A DNA stretch of 28,034 nucleotides from CAUZJO01 sp963580245 (lineage in GTDB: Bacteria; Sumerlaeota; Sumerlaeia; MVZB01), in contig CAUZJO010000059.1 of NCBI GenBank assembly GCA_963580245.1, positions 1 to 28,034 of the forward strand. The letters are read 5' to 3'. The notes below the pieces were generated by a model that saw only the letters and a program-made list of their open reading frames with translations, was not told the origin of the DNA and did not search any database. Of the stretch, positions 15,341 through 24,033 are shown piece after piece. Positions within the stretch are counted from its first letter, which is position 1, and every line of letters starts with the position of its first letter. Made by a program: the position numbers and the translations under genes.

Positions 15341-16658
15341 GCCTTGCCGTGGGTGATTCCGAATCCGTGACACGGTCGGCCATTTTCAATAGCCGGCCGA
15401 AGGCAAACGCCAGATAAATCAGCGCAAACAGCCGAACCGAAAGCGTCGAGACGCCCGCCGCCAACGCCCCCAACGTCGGGATCAAAACCACGTCGATGCC
15501 GACGTTCAGGATCAACTGCGACAGGTTCATCCACGTCAACCACTGGGGCCGCTCGAACGCGAGGCAGAAAAATGATAATGGATTGACGACAACCGATATC
15601 GAGAAGCCAATGACGAGCAAATCGAAAACCCAAACGCTTTGCTCGTATTCCCCCCCGCGAATCCACGGAAAAAACAAATGGGCGGCCACGATCGCCAAAC
15701 CCACGCCCACCATCAACAACGGCGCCGCGCGCGCGAAGATGCGAACGATCCGCAGCATCTCGGCACGCTCCCGTGTCGCGGCGATTTTAGGGAGGAGGAC
15801 CGTCGAGATCGCCATCGTTATCAACGGGAACGCCTGGGCGAAGTTATTGGCCGCCCCCAGAATGCCGACTTCCACGGACCCTTCATTCGTCATCCCGCGA
15901 AGCAGGAAGATATCCAATCGCATGATGAGCGAGCAGGTAATCGTGGAGAGGAAAATCCACTTGGTCATGCCCCAGATCCGGCTTGTCTGGCGTTGCATCT
16001 CGGCGGGATCCATCCGCGCTTTCCAGAAATCGGGCGGCCAGAGCAACGCACCCCCCAACGCGCCGACAAACGGGACGGCGATGATGACGTAAACGGCCGT
16101 CGAAACGTTCAAGCGATGCATGAACACGAGCACCCCGACCAGGATCAGCCGGACTAGATGATTGCCGGATGTCAGAATCGCGTACCAACCGAACTGTTGG
16201 CGCGCCTGCATCGAAGCCTGGCAGAACATCCAAACCGACGACCCCAGCGCGCCGACGCAAATCAAACGAAACAGCCCCACGGCATCGGGGTCCTTGAGCC
16301 AAAGACCACAGATGGGACGCGCGAAGACGATGCACGTCCCGGCGAATAGACCAGCAATCGCCAATCGCAGCCAGAGCATGCGCCGCAGCAGGGCCTCGGC
16401 GTCGACCGGCGAACCCTCCGATTCCATATCACGGTAGTACTTGATCATCGTTGTGTTCAGCCCGAAGTCGGAAAACTGGGCGATGAACAACATCGCGGCC
16501 TGCAGCGAGACGAACAGCCCCAGCGGCAAGGCGTCCAGTGAAACCGTGATCAGCCCCACGGCGATGAAGTTCAGCGCGTTGCCGGCGATGTTGCCCGTTG
16601 CGACCTTGGCCACGTTGCGGACAAGGGGCCGGTGGGCGATATCGATGAGGAACTTCAT
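15336..16658 (-). CDS. Oligosaccharide flippase (Wzx/MATE-like polysaccharide transporter)
   Basis: A 440-residue integral membrane protein with about 12-14 hydrophobic segments spread along its length, opening with VAKVATGNIAGNALNFIAVG and continuing with FSDFGLNTTMIKYYRD, a pattern typical of the first helices of Wzx-like flippases. Such proteins move lipid-linked oligosaccharides across the inner membrane for O-antigen, capsule or exopolysaccharide assembly. The ATG at 16658 was chosen because the family homology begins there; a longer frame upstream overlaps proC and lacks membrane features. It starts 34 bases after proC. Its stop codon lies inside the terminal repeat of element E1, so the last residues (ARL) may be set by the insertion. 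The glycan is unknown; glycosyltransferases occur elsewhere in the window. Confidence 0.88.
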   Translation of the reverse strand: MKFLIDIAHRPLVRNVAKVATGNIAGNALNFIAVGLITVSLDALPLGLFVSLQAAMLFIAQFSDFGLNTTMIKYYRDMESEGSPVDAEALLRRMLWLRLAIAGLFAGTCIVFARPICGLWLKDPDAVGLFRLICVGALGSSVWMFCQASMQARQQFGWYAILTSGNHLVRLILVGVLVFMHRLNVSTAVYVIIAVPFVGALGGALLWPPDFWKARMDPAEMQRQTSRIWGMTKWIFLSTITCSLIMRLDIFLLRGMTNEGSVEVGILGAANNFAQAFPLITMAISTVLLPKIAATRERAEMLRIVRIFARAAPLLMVGVGLAIVAAHLFFPWIRGGEYEQSVWVFDLLVIGFSISVVVNPLSFFCLAFERPQWLTWMNLSQLILNVGIDVVLIPTLGALAAGVSTLSVRLFALIYLAFAFGRLLKMADRVTDSESPTARL

Positions 16659-16692
16659 CAATGAAGCGGAACGAGTCGGGTGGGTTCGGCCA

Positions 16693-17520
16693 TTATGGGT
16701 TGGCCAGCTCGATGGAACGTTCGTGGGCGCGCTTGATCCCGGCCTTGAAAGCCGGGCCGAGCCCCTGCTCATCGAACGTTGCCAGCGCCGCAGCGGTCGT
16801 GCCCCCCGGCGAGGTTACCTGATGGCGCAGTTGGGCCGGATCCTCGCCGCTCTGGGCGGCCAGGCGCGCGGCACCGAGAAAGGTTTGCAGGCTCAGGTCT
16901 TTGGCCAGCGTCGCGTCCAGCCCCAGTTCCCGTCCCGCCTCGGTCATCAACTCCAGGAACCGGAACACGTAGGCCGGACCGCTGCCGCTGAGGGCCGTGA
17001 CGGCGTCGAGTTGGCCCTCTTCGACTTCCCATGCCTCGCCGACGGACCGAAACAGAGCCAGGGTGCCTTCCAGGTCGCCGCGCGTGGCATGCTCGCCGCC
17101 CGCCACCCCGGCCGCGCCCATCCCCACCAACGCGGGCGTGTTGGGCATGACCCGGACGATGCGCGTGCCCTTGGGCAGTGCCGCGGCCATCGTTTCGATG
17201 CGCACCCCGGCGGCGATGGAGATGATCAAATGGTCGGGCGTGATCAGCGGGCCGATCTGCACGAGGGCATCCGAGACATCCCGCGGTTTGACGGCGAGAA
17301 CGATCGCGGCGACCGAATTGACCATCCGGCCAGCTTGCTCAGTGACGTGAATGCCAAGGTCCCGCTCCAGGAGGTCGAGTCTGTGGGGATCGACGTCGCA
17401 TGCCCAGACGTGATTCGCGTCGAGCACCTCGCCGGCCACGGTTCCCCTAAGTAGCGCGCCGGCCATATTGCCCGCCCCGAGAAAACCGAGGGATGGAAAA
17501 TAGAGTTGAAGCGACTGCAT
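16693..17520 (-). CDS. proC: Pyrroline-5-carboxylate reductase
   Basis: A 275-residue ProC, which reduces 1-pyrroline-5-carboxylate to proline with NAD(P)H in the cytoplasm, the last step of proline synthesis. The N-terminal Rossmann loop LGFLGAGNMAGALLRG covers about residues 11-26. AVKPRDV and VMPNTPALVGMGAAG match the cofactor side; TALSGSGPAYVF and VTSPGGTTAAALATFDEQGL are the C-terminal catalytic and dimer motifs. Length is normal. It lies just upstream of the flippase gene on the same strand, an unrelated function, so the pairing is probably incidental. About 210 bases containing element E2 separate it from the gene upstream. Confidence 0.95.
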   Translation of the reverse strand: MQSLQLYFPSLGFLGAGNMAGALLRGTVAGEVLDANHVWACDVDPHRLDLLERDLGIHVTEQAGRMVNSVAAIVLAVKPRDVSDALVQIGPLITPDHLIISIAAGVRIETMAAALPKGTRIVRVMPNTPALVGMGAAGVAGGEHATRGDLEGTLALFRSVGEAWEVEEGQLDAVTALSGSGPAYVFRFLELMTEAGRELGLDATLAKDLSLQTFLGAARLAAQSGEDPAQLRHQVTSPGGTTAAALATFDEQGLGPAFKAGIKRAHERSIELANP

Positions 17521-17623
17521 GGCCGATTTGGTTTACCCTGAACGGCGGAAAAAAGCAAAGAGCAGGTCTCTCATCGCTTGGCGAGGGTATGACTCAGTGA
17601 AGGATTCCCGTTGGGATTGTTGA

Positions 17624-17728
17624 TCGGCTCCCGGCTCCCGTCCTCGTAATCGGACTTTCTTCTCGAGCCGCAATCGATTAGGGCCGCGATGATGAGATCG
17701 ATTACGAGGACGAGGGACGGGAGCCGAC
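17624..17728 (-). mobile_element. Dispersed hairpin element, copy E2, with altered arm sequence
   Basis: A left arm at 17624-17652 (CGGCTCCCG, then GTCCTC and GTAATC) pairs with a right arm at 17699-17728 (GATTAC, GAGGAC, then GGGAGCCG), the right arm having one extra GAG/GAC-rich insertion. The core at 17653-17698 keeps the shared pattern: CTTTCTTCTC, GCAATCGA, GGGCCGC, GATGATG. It lacks the terminal repeats seen in E1 and E3. It ends five bases from the stop codon of the basic-protein gene on the minus strand. Both arms changed together relative to E1/E3, so base pairing is retained. Confidence 0.75.
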
Positions 17729-17732
17729 GAGT

Positions 17733-18410
17733 CTATGGCATGCTCTTTTTCCTTCCCCGCTTTACAAGCGGACGCCTTCCACGTCGACGGACCACCTTCC
17801 CCGACCGTGCCGCGCGGCGACCCTTTGACGTTAAGGCAAACGTCCCGTTCTCATGACGCGCGACCCACATCTTGCCGACGCTGGTCGCGGCCAGGTTGCG
17901 CAACATCTGCACCGCGTCCACCGAGGGGGCGCTGGGAGCAAAGGGCATTTCGCCCAGTTGACCATGCGCGGCCATCACGTCGCCCGCGGTAAACGTATCG
18001 CGCTCGAAAACCTCGGTGCAGAGGTAATGCGCAATACCGAAGATCGTTGCGTCTTTGCCGAGTTGAGCGTCTCCGGCCAGGCCTTCCAGGTACTTGCGCA
18101 GCCCGCCAAGCGCGCGAGGCTTGAGCTTGAGGTCGCTCTCGCGGACGATCAAAGGCTGGCGGCCTGGACCTCGGCGCCCCCTCTTGGTGCCCGCCTTGAC
18201 GCTTTCCCCGACGGCCCCCCTCTTCACGCCGCCCTCGCCATCCACCAAAGAAACCTTCCCCCTCTTGATCAGTTTGGTCTGCTCATTGAGAATTTTAAGG
18301 ATGTGGTCTCGATGTTGGCTGATCTGTTCCAGGACGGACGCCCGCGACCCTTCGGCCTCGTATACCAGATTGCCCACCTGAACGCAAAACCTGAACTTGT
18401 CCTTCGCCAT
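17733..18410 (-). CDS. Basic protein of unknown function, possible nucleic-acid binder
   Basis: A 225-residue protein I do not recognise. The N-terminus (KFRFCVQVGNLVYEAEGSRA, then a helix to about residue 47) is a compact strand-helix unit. It is followed by a Gly/Lys/Arg-rich linker with a GRRGPGRQP run, a predicted helical region (ATIFGIAHYLCTEVFERDTF, GDVMAAHGQLG) and a segment ending NGTFALTSKGRRAARSG that looks like the wing of a winged-helix domain. The tail is strongly basic (VVRRRGRRPLVKRGRKK). This suggests DNA or RNA binding, which is inference. AAAGGT lies about eight bases before the ATG. It is divergent from the histidine kinase gene, and element E2 sits immediately after its stop. 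Confidence 0.7.
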   Translation of the reverse strand: MAKDKFRFCVQVGNLVYEAEGSRASVLEQISQHRDHILKILNEQTKLIKRGKVSLVDGEGGVKRGAVGESVKAGTKRGRRGPGRQPLIVRESDLKLKPRALGGLRKYLEGLAGDAQLGKDATIFGIAHYLCTEVFERDTFTAGDVMAAHGQLGEMPFAPSAPSVDAVQMLRNLAATSVGKMWVARHENGTFALTSKGRRAARSGKVVRRRGRRPLVKRGRKKSMP

Positions 18411-18581
18411 CTAAACGACCTTTCTGATTGATCTCTGATCTGGGAATCAACCTATAATAAAATGACGCGTTGATGGGGAACGATATTGAAGATATGATGG
18501 GATTGTCAACCCTTAATTCTCAGCGAACAAATTCCATAAAATGATCTCGATCCGATTCGATTGCCAAGGTGACGCCGCGCG

Positions 18582-19931
18582 ATGAAAGCTTTCCGATCAA
18601 AGATCACCCTTATTCTCTCTGGCGCAGTTCTCTTGGCTGCCTTTGCCTTTTCGCTGCACGTCCTGTCCATCCATTGGTTTAAGACTGAAATCAACCGGGC
18701 CGATCATGACCCGCCATACCAACAAGCCGTGGAGGCCGCGATGAGGATTCATGCGGCGGCGTCCGTCACAAGCAATGACCCATCGCTTTGGCCTGAACTC
18801 GACTACGAACAGAAGGTCATCAAGCGACTGGTGCGTCACAACCCCAAAATCGTGGCTGCCTTCCTCGTTTTTCCGGGTGCCGGACATGGTTGGGTCAAAC
18901 CGCTTTCGAGCCGTCTCCGCGCGGACGTTGAACCAATAGCTTTTTCGTTTACCCTGACACCTCAGAGCGAACTGGAGGGGATGATCATCGAGGAAGTGAA
19001 AGTCCTTTACGGCGATGTTCGGCTCGACACCATCCCCATCGAACTACCAAGTCAGAACGAGTGTTCGTTGCTTGTCTTCATCGATCCTCAGGTGCCCAAC
19101 GATATCCTAGAGCGGGCTTCGGCTCGCCTTGTGTCACGCATGACCGTGGTGCTCCCGTTATTTGCGGGCCTGGTCGTCCTGGGGCTTCTGTTGCTGACGC
19201 GCCGCCGGCGCGTGGCCCACCGGCGGCGGCGAGCCCTCGATCGAGAAGAACATTTGGCTTACGTCGGGGCCCTGGCCGCCGGACTGGCCCACGAAATCCG
19301 CAATCCTCTCAATGCGCTGAGCATGCAACTGGAGATGCTGGATGAGGACGTGAGCGATGAATTGCCGCAACGGGCGGCGCCGCGCATCAGCCGCATCCGG
19401 TCCGGATTGGCCGGCGTCGAGCGCACGGTCCACGAATTCCTCACCTACGCGGCCCCCGAGCAACAAAAGCCTTACCTGATGAAACTGGCCCCGGAAGTCG
19501 AGGCCATCTGCCGCCAATACGAAGAGGCCGGTGGCCCGGGGTCGCTTCACATCAATCGGGTGGTCGCCCCCGAGCTGGTGGCGTGGTGCGACCCTCACGC
19601 CCTGCGTCAAATTCTGAGCAATCTGCTCAGCAACGCCGTTCGCGCCCTGGAGAGCCGGCCGCCCCCTCGGCGCATCCGCGTGGAGGCCCCCCGGCGGGGG
19701 GACGCCGTCGAATTGACCCTGGACGATGCCGGCCGCGGGGTGCCCCCCGAGAATCGCGGCGAGATATTCAAGTGTTTCTATACGACCAATTCCGACGGGA
19801 CGGACCTGGGTCTGGCCATCGCTCGCCAGCTGACCGAGGCCATCGGCGGCCGCCTCGAGCTGGCCGAGGGCCCCTCACCCCTGGGCGGCACTCGCTTTAC
19901 CCTGAGGCTGAGCGCCCAGCCTCTGGATTAG
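18582..19931 (+). CDS. Membrane-bound sensor histidine kinase
   Basis: A 449-residue two-component sensor. One membrane helix spans about residues 8-30, followed by an extracytoplasmic sensor region of about 155 residues of no recognised type, a second helix at about 188-206 and a basic stretch. The kinase core follows: H box LAHEIRNPLNALSMQLEML with phospho-acceptor H237, N box ILSNLLSNAVRAL (N351), G1 box LDDAGRGVPP (D382), F box EIFKCFYTT and G2 box GTDLGLAIARQ. AAGGTGA at 18566-18572 is a good ribosome site. No response regulator is nearby, so the partner is encoded elsewhere. It is divergent from the basic-protein gene and followed by a 338-base gap before smc. The signal is unknown. Confidence 0.92.
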   Translation: MKAFRSKITLILSGAVLLAAFAFSLHVLSIHWFKTEINRADHDPPYQQAVEAAMRIHAAASVTSNDPSLWPELDYEQKVIKRLVRHNPKIVAAFLVFPGAGHGWVKPLSSRLRADVEPIAFSFTLTPQSELEGMIIEEVKVLYGDVRLDTIPIELPSQNECSLLVFIDPQVPNDILERASARLVSRMTVVLPLFAGLVVLGLLLLTRRRRVAHRRRRALDREEHLAYVGALAAGLAHEIRNPLNALSMQLEMLDEDVSDELPQRAAPRISRIRSGLAGVERTVHEFLTYAAPEQQKPYLMKLAPEVEAICRQYEEAGGPGSLHINRVVAPELVAWCDPHALRQILSNLLSNAVRALESRPPPRRIRVEAPRRGDAVELTLDDAGRGVPPENRGEIFKCFYTTNSDGTDLGLAIARQLTEAIGGRLELAEGPSPLGGTRFTLRLSAQPLD

Positions 19932-19970
19932 GCGGATCATCTTTCTCCCCTCGCCGCCCTCGATTCATTC

Positions 19971-19998
19971 TTGACATATGTTGTGTCACTGGTAAAGT
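19971..19998 (+). promoter_or_regulatory. Candidate distal promoter for smc
   Basis: A perfect TTGACA at 19971-19976, a 16-base spacer and TAAAGT at 19993-19998. It lies just after the kinase gene and would give a leader of about 265 bases. Confidence 0.35.
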
Positions 19999-20103
19999 TT
20001 GCTACAAGATATCGAGTAGGGGGGCGAGTCTCTACCCTTCTATACCAACTTCTACCACGGGAAATCCGCTCACGGTCGCAGTCACATTTTCGTCAAACGT
20101 TCT

Positions 20104-20149
20104 TTGCGCTTCTCGGTCGTATAGGTGTATATTGAAGGATCATACCTAT
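20104..20149 (+). promoter_or_regulatory. Candidate proximal smc promoter with overlapping inverted repeat
   Basis: TTGCGC at 20104-20109, an 18-base spacer and TATATT at 20128-20133. ATAGGT at 20121-20126 and ACCTAT at 20144-20149 form an inverted repeat that brackets the -10 box and likely start point, the position expected for a repressor site. No regulator is identified. Confidence 0.35.
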
Positions 20150-20269
20150 CGGCGTCGTTGCCAAGCCCAGCCCGCCGAGGGGAGGCGCCCGATTCCGCGA
20201 CGACAAGCTTTTCCCGACCGCTGGTCCGCGACCCGTTGATCACCCCCATCCCCGCAGGAGCTGCCGCCC

Positions 20270-23200
20270 ATGTTCTTCAAACGCGTCGAAATCGTCGGAT
20301 TCAAGTCCTTCGCCACCCGGACCAATTTCGAGCTTATCCCGGGCACCACCGTCATCGTCGGACCCAACGGCTGCGGCAAATCCAATATCCTGGACGCCGT
20401 CAAATGGGTTCTGGGCGAGCAGGCCGCCTCGCAGATGCGCGGCAAGCGGATGAACGACGTCATCTTCTCCGGTTCGGCCTCGTTCAAGCCCCTCGGAATG
20501 GCCCAGGTCACGCTGACCATCGATAACTCGCGCGGCATCCTGCCCATGGATTTCGGCGAAATCCAGGTCACCCGGCGGCTGTTCCGCAGCGGCGAGAGCG
20601 AGTACCTGATCAACAAAGTCCCTTGCCGCCTGCGCGACGTCCAGGATCTGTTCCTCGGCACCGGCATCGGCAAGTCCGCTTACTCGGTGATCGAGCAGGG
20701 CCGGATCGACCAGATCATCAACGCCAAACCAATCGATCGGCGCGGGCTGGTCGAGGAGGCGGCCGGGATTTCAAAGTACCGGCTGCGCAAAATGGAGACC
20801 TTGCGCAAGCTGGAGCGTTCCGACCAGGACCTGGCGCGCCTGGGCGACACAATCATCGAGATCGAGCGGCAGGTCAGCTCGCTCAAGCGCCAGGCCGCCA
20901 AGGCCGAGCGCTATCGTCAGTACTCCGACCAGCTCTCTCAATCCGAACGGCAATGGTTGGCGCTCCAGGCCGCCGATTTCCGCTCCCGCCTAAAGGCGCT
21001 CAATGAGGAGCTAACGGCCCGGCGCGACCGTCTGACGGAGTTGCGCACGCGCCTGACGGCCAGGTCCGCCGTCGAAGAGGAGGCCCGTCAACAGAAGGAT
21101 GAACTCTTCGAGCGGCTCATCGACGAGAAGCAGGCCCACAGCGAACTCAAAAGCAATCTGTCTGGCTGCGATCAGCAGCTCACCCGCCTCAACGACCAGA
21201 TCGCGCGCCACGCCCGGCGAGCCGAAGAGATTCAGACCGAGTTCAAGGAGCTGGAGACGCACGCCGCCGAGATCGATCTGCGCATTCAGGAAGCCGCCGA
21301 ACGTTACCAGTCCGCCGAAAAAGAACGGGCCGCGGAGCAGACGCGATTCAAGGAGCTGGACCGCCGCTATGACGAAGTCAAACGGTCCGTCAGCGAGAAC
21401 GCCGAGTCTATCGACCAGCATGCGACCGAAGTTAACCAGATACGCGAGACCTTTTTCCGCGCCGACAACGAGCTCTCCACGTCGCGGGCAACGATCGAGC
21501 GTCAGTCCCAACTCCATGAGGAGGCCCAGGGACATGCCCGGGAGCTTGAGGAGCGGCGTGAGTCCCTGGCAACGCGCCACCGGGAGCTACTCGACGCCGC
21601 GGCCATCCTGGAGAAAAAGGTCGAGCGCATCGAGTCCGAGCTGGAGGCGGGCCGGAACCTGCAAGCGGAGCGACGCGGCCGGATCGAGCAATGGACTAAG
21701 GAGCTGGAAGAGATTCGCCGGAAACTCCACGCGAGCCTCTCGCGCCTGGAGACGCTCCGCGAGCTAAGAGCCAACTACGAAGGCTATCAGCGGGGCGTGC
21801 GGGAAGTCATGCTTGCCGCCGAGCGTGAAGAATTGAAAGGCGTCCTCGGCGTCGTGGCGAACATGATCCGCACCCAGCGCGACCATGAACTCGTCATCGA
21901 AGCAGCGCTGAATACTCACCTGCAAGACGTCGTGACCGAACGGACCGAGGACGCGCGAGCGGCCATTGAACACCTGGCCGGCCAAGGTCTGGGCCGGGCC
22001 ACCTTCTTGCCGCTGGATCGCCTGCGCGCCACGGATCTCTCGGAAAGCGCGCGTGCCGCCCTTGAGCGCGAGGGGGTCGTCGGCCTGGCGTCGGACCTCG
22101 TCGAGTGCGACGCGAAGATCGAATCGGTCGTGAGGCATCTACTGGGCGCCACGATTGTCGTTCGTGACCTGCAGCTCGCGCAGGAGCTGGCCGCCGACGG
22201 TATCGAGGCCCGGTTCGTCTCGCTCGACGGCCAACTGATCGATTCATCCGGTGCCATGACGGGCGGGCGGATTCAGGCCGGCGCATTGTTGACGCGCGAG
22301 CGGGAGATCCACGATCTGGAAGAGGCCGTCGAACAGCTTGGCGAGCAGCAGACATCGACCAGCGCCCAGCTCGAACAAGTCAACCGCGAAACGGCCGCCG
22401 AGCATGAGCGATTGGAAGGTCTCAAGTCCAACCTGGACGACCGGCGGCATGAACTCACGTCTATGAGAAAGGACTTCGAGACGGCCGAACGCGCCCTCAA
22501 CGAGACCCAGGAGCAACTGGACGGGCGCCGACGCCAACTCGAAGCGATCGACCGGGAAATCGTGTCCTGTTGCGAGCAAGTCGAGCAGATGACCTCCGAG
22601 AACGACCGCAGGCGCGACGAATTGGCCGCGCGCGAAAACCAACTGGCCGAGCTGCGCGGTACGGTGCGCGATCAGAACGAACACGTCATCGAGCTCAGCA
22701 CGACGCTGGCCGAAGCGCGCGCCCAGGTCGAACGCGCTCGCATCCAGATGGTGGACGCCCAACAACGGCGCGAGGAATACCAGGAGTCGCTCGGCCGCAT
22801 CGGACGCCAGCGCGAGGCCAAACTCAAGGAGATCGAATCCATCGAACACGAGGACACGCAGCTAACGGACCAGATCAGCCGTGTCCAGGCTGAAATGGAG
22901 GAGATCGAGGGCCAGCGAGAGCAGATGGCTCACCGCATCGCCGAGGACGAGGACCTGCGCGTGCGCATCGAGCTGACCATTGATGAGGTAGGCCATGAAG
23001 TCGCGGGCCTGGAGCGCGATGAGAAGGAAGCGCTGAACCGCGTCCATGAACAGGACGTCAACCTCACCGAACTCAAGACCAGCCACGATCATCTCGAGCA
23101 ACAGTGCCAGGAGAGGTTCGAAATCGATCTGGATACGCTGAGCACCGAGGTGGGAGAAGTCGAGAAGGACGGCCATGCCTTGCAGCAAGAGGTCATCGAG

Positions 23201-23851
23201 TTGCGCGGGCAACTCGGCCGGATCGGCCCGGTTAACCTGGCCGCGCTCGACGAATACAACGAACAGCACGAGCGACTGGTTCACTACCGCGAGCAGCACC
23301 AGGACCTGGACCAGGCGCGCAAGCAGTTGCGGGCGACGATCGATCAGCTCGACCAAACCACGCGTCGGCTCTTCCAGGAGACCTTCGACGCCGTGCGCGT
23401 CCACTTCATCGAGATGTTCCGCCGCCTGTTCAACGGAGGGAAGGCCGACCTGATCCTGGAGGCGCCCGAGGGGCTGGACCCGCTACTCGATGGCGGCGTC
23501 GAAATCCTGGCCCAGCCTCCCGGCAAGAAGCTCCAGAGCATCACGCTGCTCTCGGGCGGCGAGAAGGCCCTGACCGCCATTTCCCTGCTGTTCGGGTTGT
23601 TCATGCACAAGCCGGCGCCGTTCTGCATCCTGGACGAGATCGACGCGCCGCTCGACGACGTAAACGTCGAGCGCTTCAAGGCCCTCCTGAACGAGTTCAA
23701 CAAGGAAGTGCAGTTCGTGATCATCACCCACAACAAGCTGACGATGGAATTGGCCGACGCGCTGTACGGGGTGACGATGGAGGAGTCGGGCGTTTCCAAA
23801 CTCGTGTCGGTCCGTTTCGATCAGGCCGAGGATCTCGTCGACGCGGTCTAA
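20270..23851 (+). CDS. smc: Chromosome segregation SMC ATPase
   Basis: A full-length 1193-residue SMC, the condensin motor that loops and compacts the chromosome together with ScpA and ScpB. The N-terminal head has Walker A GPNGCGKSN at residues 31-39. About 330 residues of heptad-rich coiled coil lead to the hinge at about 503-667 (YEGYQRGVREVMLAAE to GAMTGGR), then the returning coil. The C-terminal head has signature LLSGGEKALTA (S1095-K1099) and Walker B CILDEIDAPLDD with D1122 and catalytic E1123, then the D-loop. All catalytic motifs are present. ATG at 20270 has AGGAG nine bases upstream. No scpA or scpB in the window. Confidence 0.97.
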   Translation: MFFKRVEIVGFKSFATRTNFELIPGTTVIVGPNGCGKSNILDAVKWVLGEQAASQMRGKRMNDVIFSGSASFKPLGMAQVTLTIDNSRGILPMDFGEIQVTRRLFRSGESEYLINKVPCRLRDVQDLFLGTGIGKSAYSVIEQGRIDQIINAKPIDRRGLVEEAAGISKYRLRKMETLRKLERSDQDLARLGDTIIEIERQVSSLKRQAAKAERYRQYSDQLSQSERQWLALQAADFRSRLKALNEELTARRDRLTELRTRLTARSAVEEEARQQKDELFERLIDEKQAHSELKSNLSGCDQQLTRLNDQIARHARRAEEIQTEFKELETHAAEIDLRIQEAAERYQSAEKERAAEQTRFKELDRRYDEVKRSVSENAESIDQHATEVNQIRETFFRADNELSTSRATIERQSQLHEEAQGHARELEERRESLATRHRELLDAAAILEKKVERIESELEAGRNLQAERRGRIEQWTKELEEIRRKLHASLSRLETLRELRANYEGYQRGVREVMLAAEREELKGVLGVVANMIRTQRDHELVIEAALNTHLQDVVTERTEDARAAIEHLAGQGLGRATFLPLDRLRATDLSESARAALEREGVVGLASDLVECDAKIESVVRHLLGATIVVRDLQLAQELAADGIEARFVSLDGQLIDSSGAMTGGRIQAGALLTREREIHDLEEAVEQLGEQQTSTSAQLEQVNRETAAEHERLEGLKSNLDDRRHELTSMRKDFETAERALNETQEQLDGRRRQLEAIDREIVSCCEQVEQMTSENDRRRDELAARENQLAELRGTVRDQNEHVIELSTTLAEARAQVERARIQMVDAQQRREEYQESLGRIGRQREAKLKEIESIEHEDTQLTDQISRVQAEMEEIEGQREQMAHRIAEDEDLRVRIELTIDEVGHEVAGLERDEKEALNRVHEQDVNLTELKTSHDHLEQQCQERFEIDLDTLSTEVGEVEKDGHALQQEVIELRGQLGRIGPVNLAALDEYNEQHERLVHYREQHQDLDQARKQLRATIDQLDQTTRRLFQETFDAVRVHFIEMFRRLFNGGKADLILEAPEGLDPLLDGGVEILAQPPGKKLQSITLLSGGEKALTAISLLFGLFMHKPAPFCILDEIDAPLDDVNVERFKALLNEFNKEVQFVIITHNKLTMELADALYGVTMEESGVSKLVSVRFDQAEDLVDAV

Positions 23852-24033
23852 CCACGCATCCGTTTCGGCTTAGCGCGACCCCCTCGCTCTCGGGTTCATC
23901 CATTTGCGCGGTATCAAGGCGTTTCGATTCACTTCGCTTTGTGGCCTAATGTCGCGGGCGGGGGTAGACAATATCCCCGAACGATCATGGCGCGCCCGAG
24001 TGCTGTTGCCGGGACTTCGATTGAAGCGTTCGC

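Larger units (their letters stand above)
19932..20269 (+). promoter_or_regulatory. Intergenic region with promoters ahead of smc
   Basis: The 338 bases contain no gene that I can support. The stretch is less GC-rich than its neighbours and holds two candidate sigma70 promoters (listed separately) and an inverted repeat. AGGAG at 20256-20260, nine bases before the smc ATG, is the ribosome site. The leader from the second promoter would be about 130 bases. Confidence 0.45.

Noticed and set aside
15182..15370. 62-codon frame across element E1
   Set aside because: It shares the arm-and-core translation with E3 only because the DNA is repeated; it runs into the flippase gene antisense and has no ribosome site.
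16656..16772. Longer flippase start overlapping proC
   Set aside because: The extra 38 residues have no membrane features, and the family pattern begins at the ATG at 16658.
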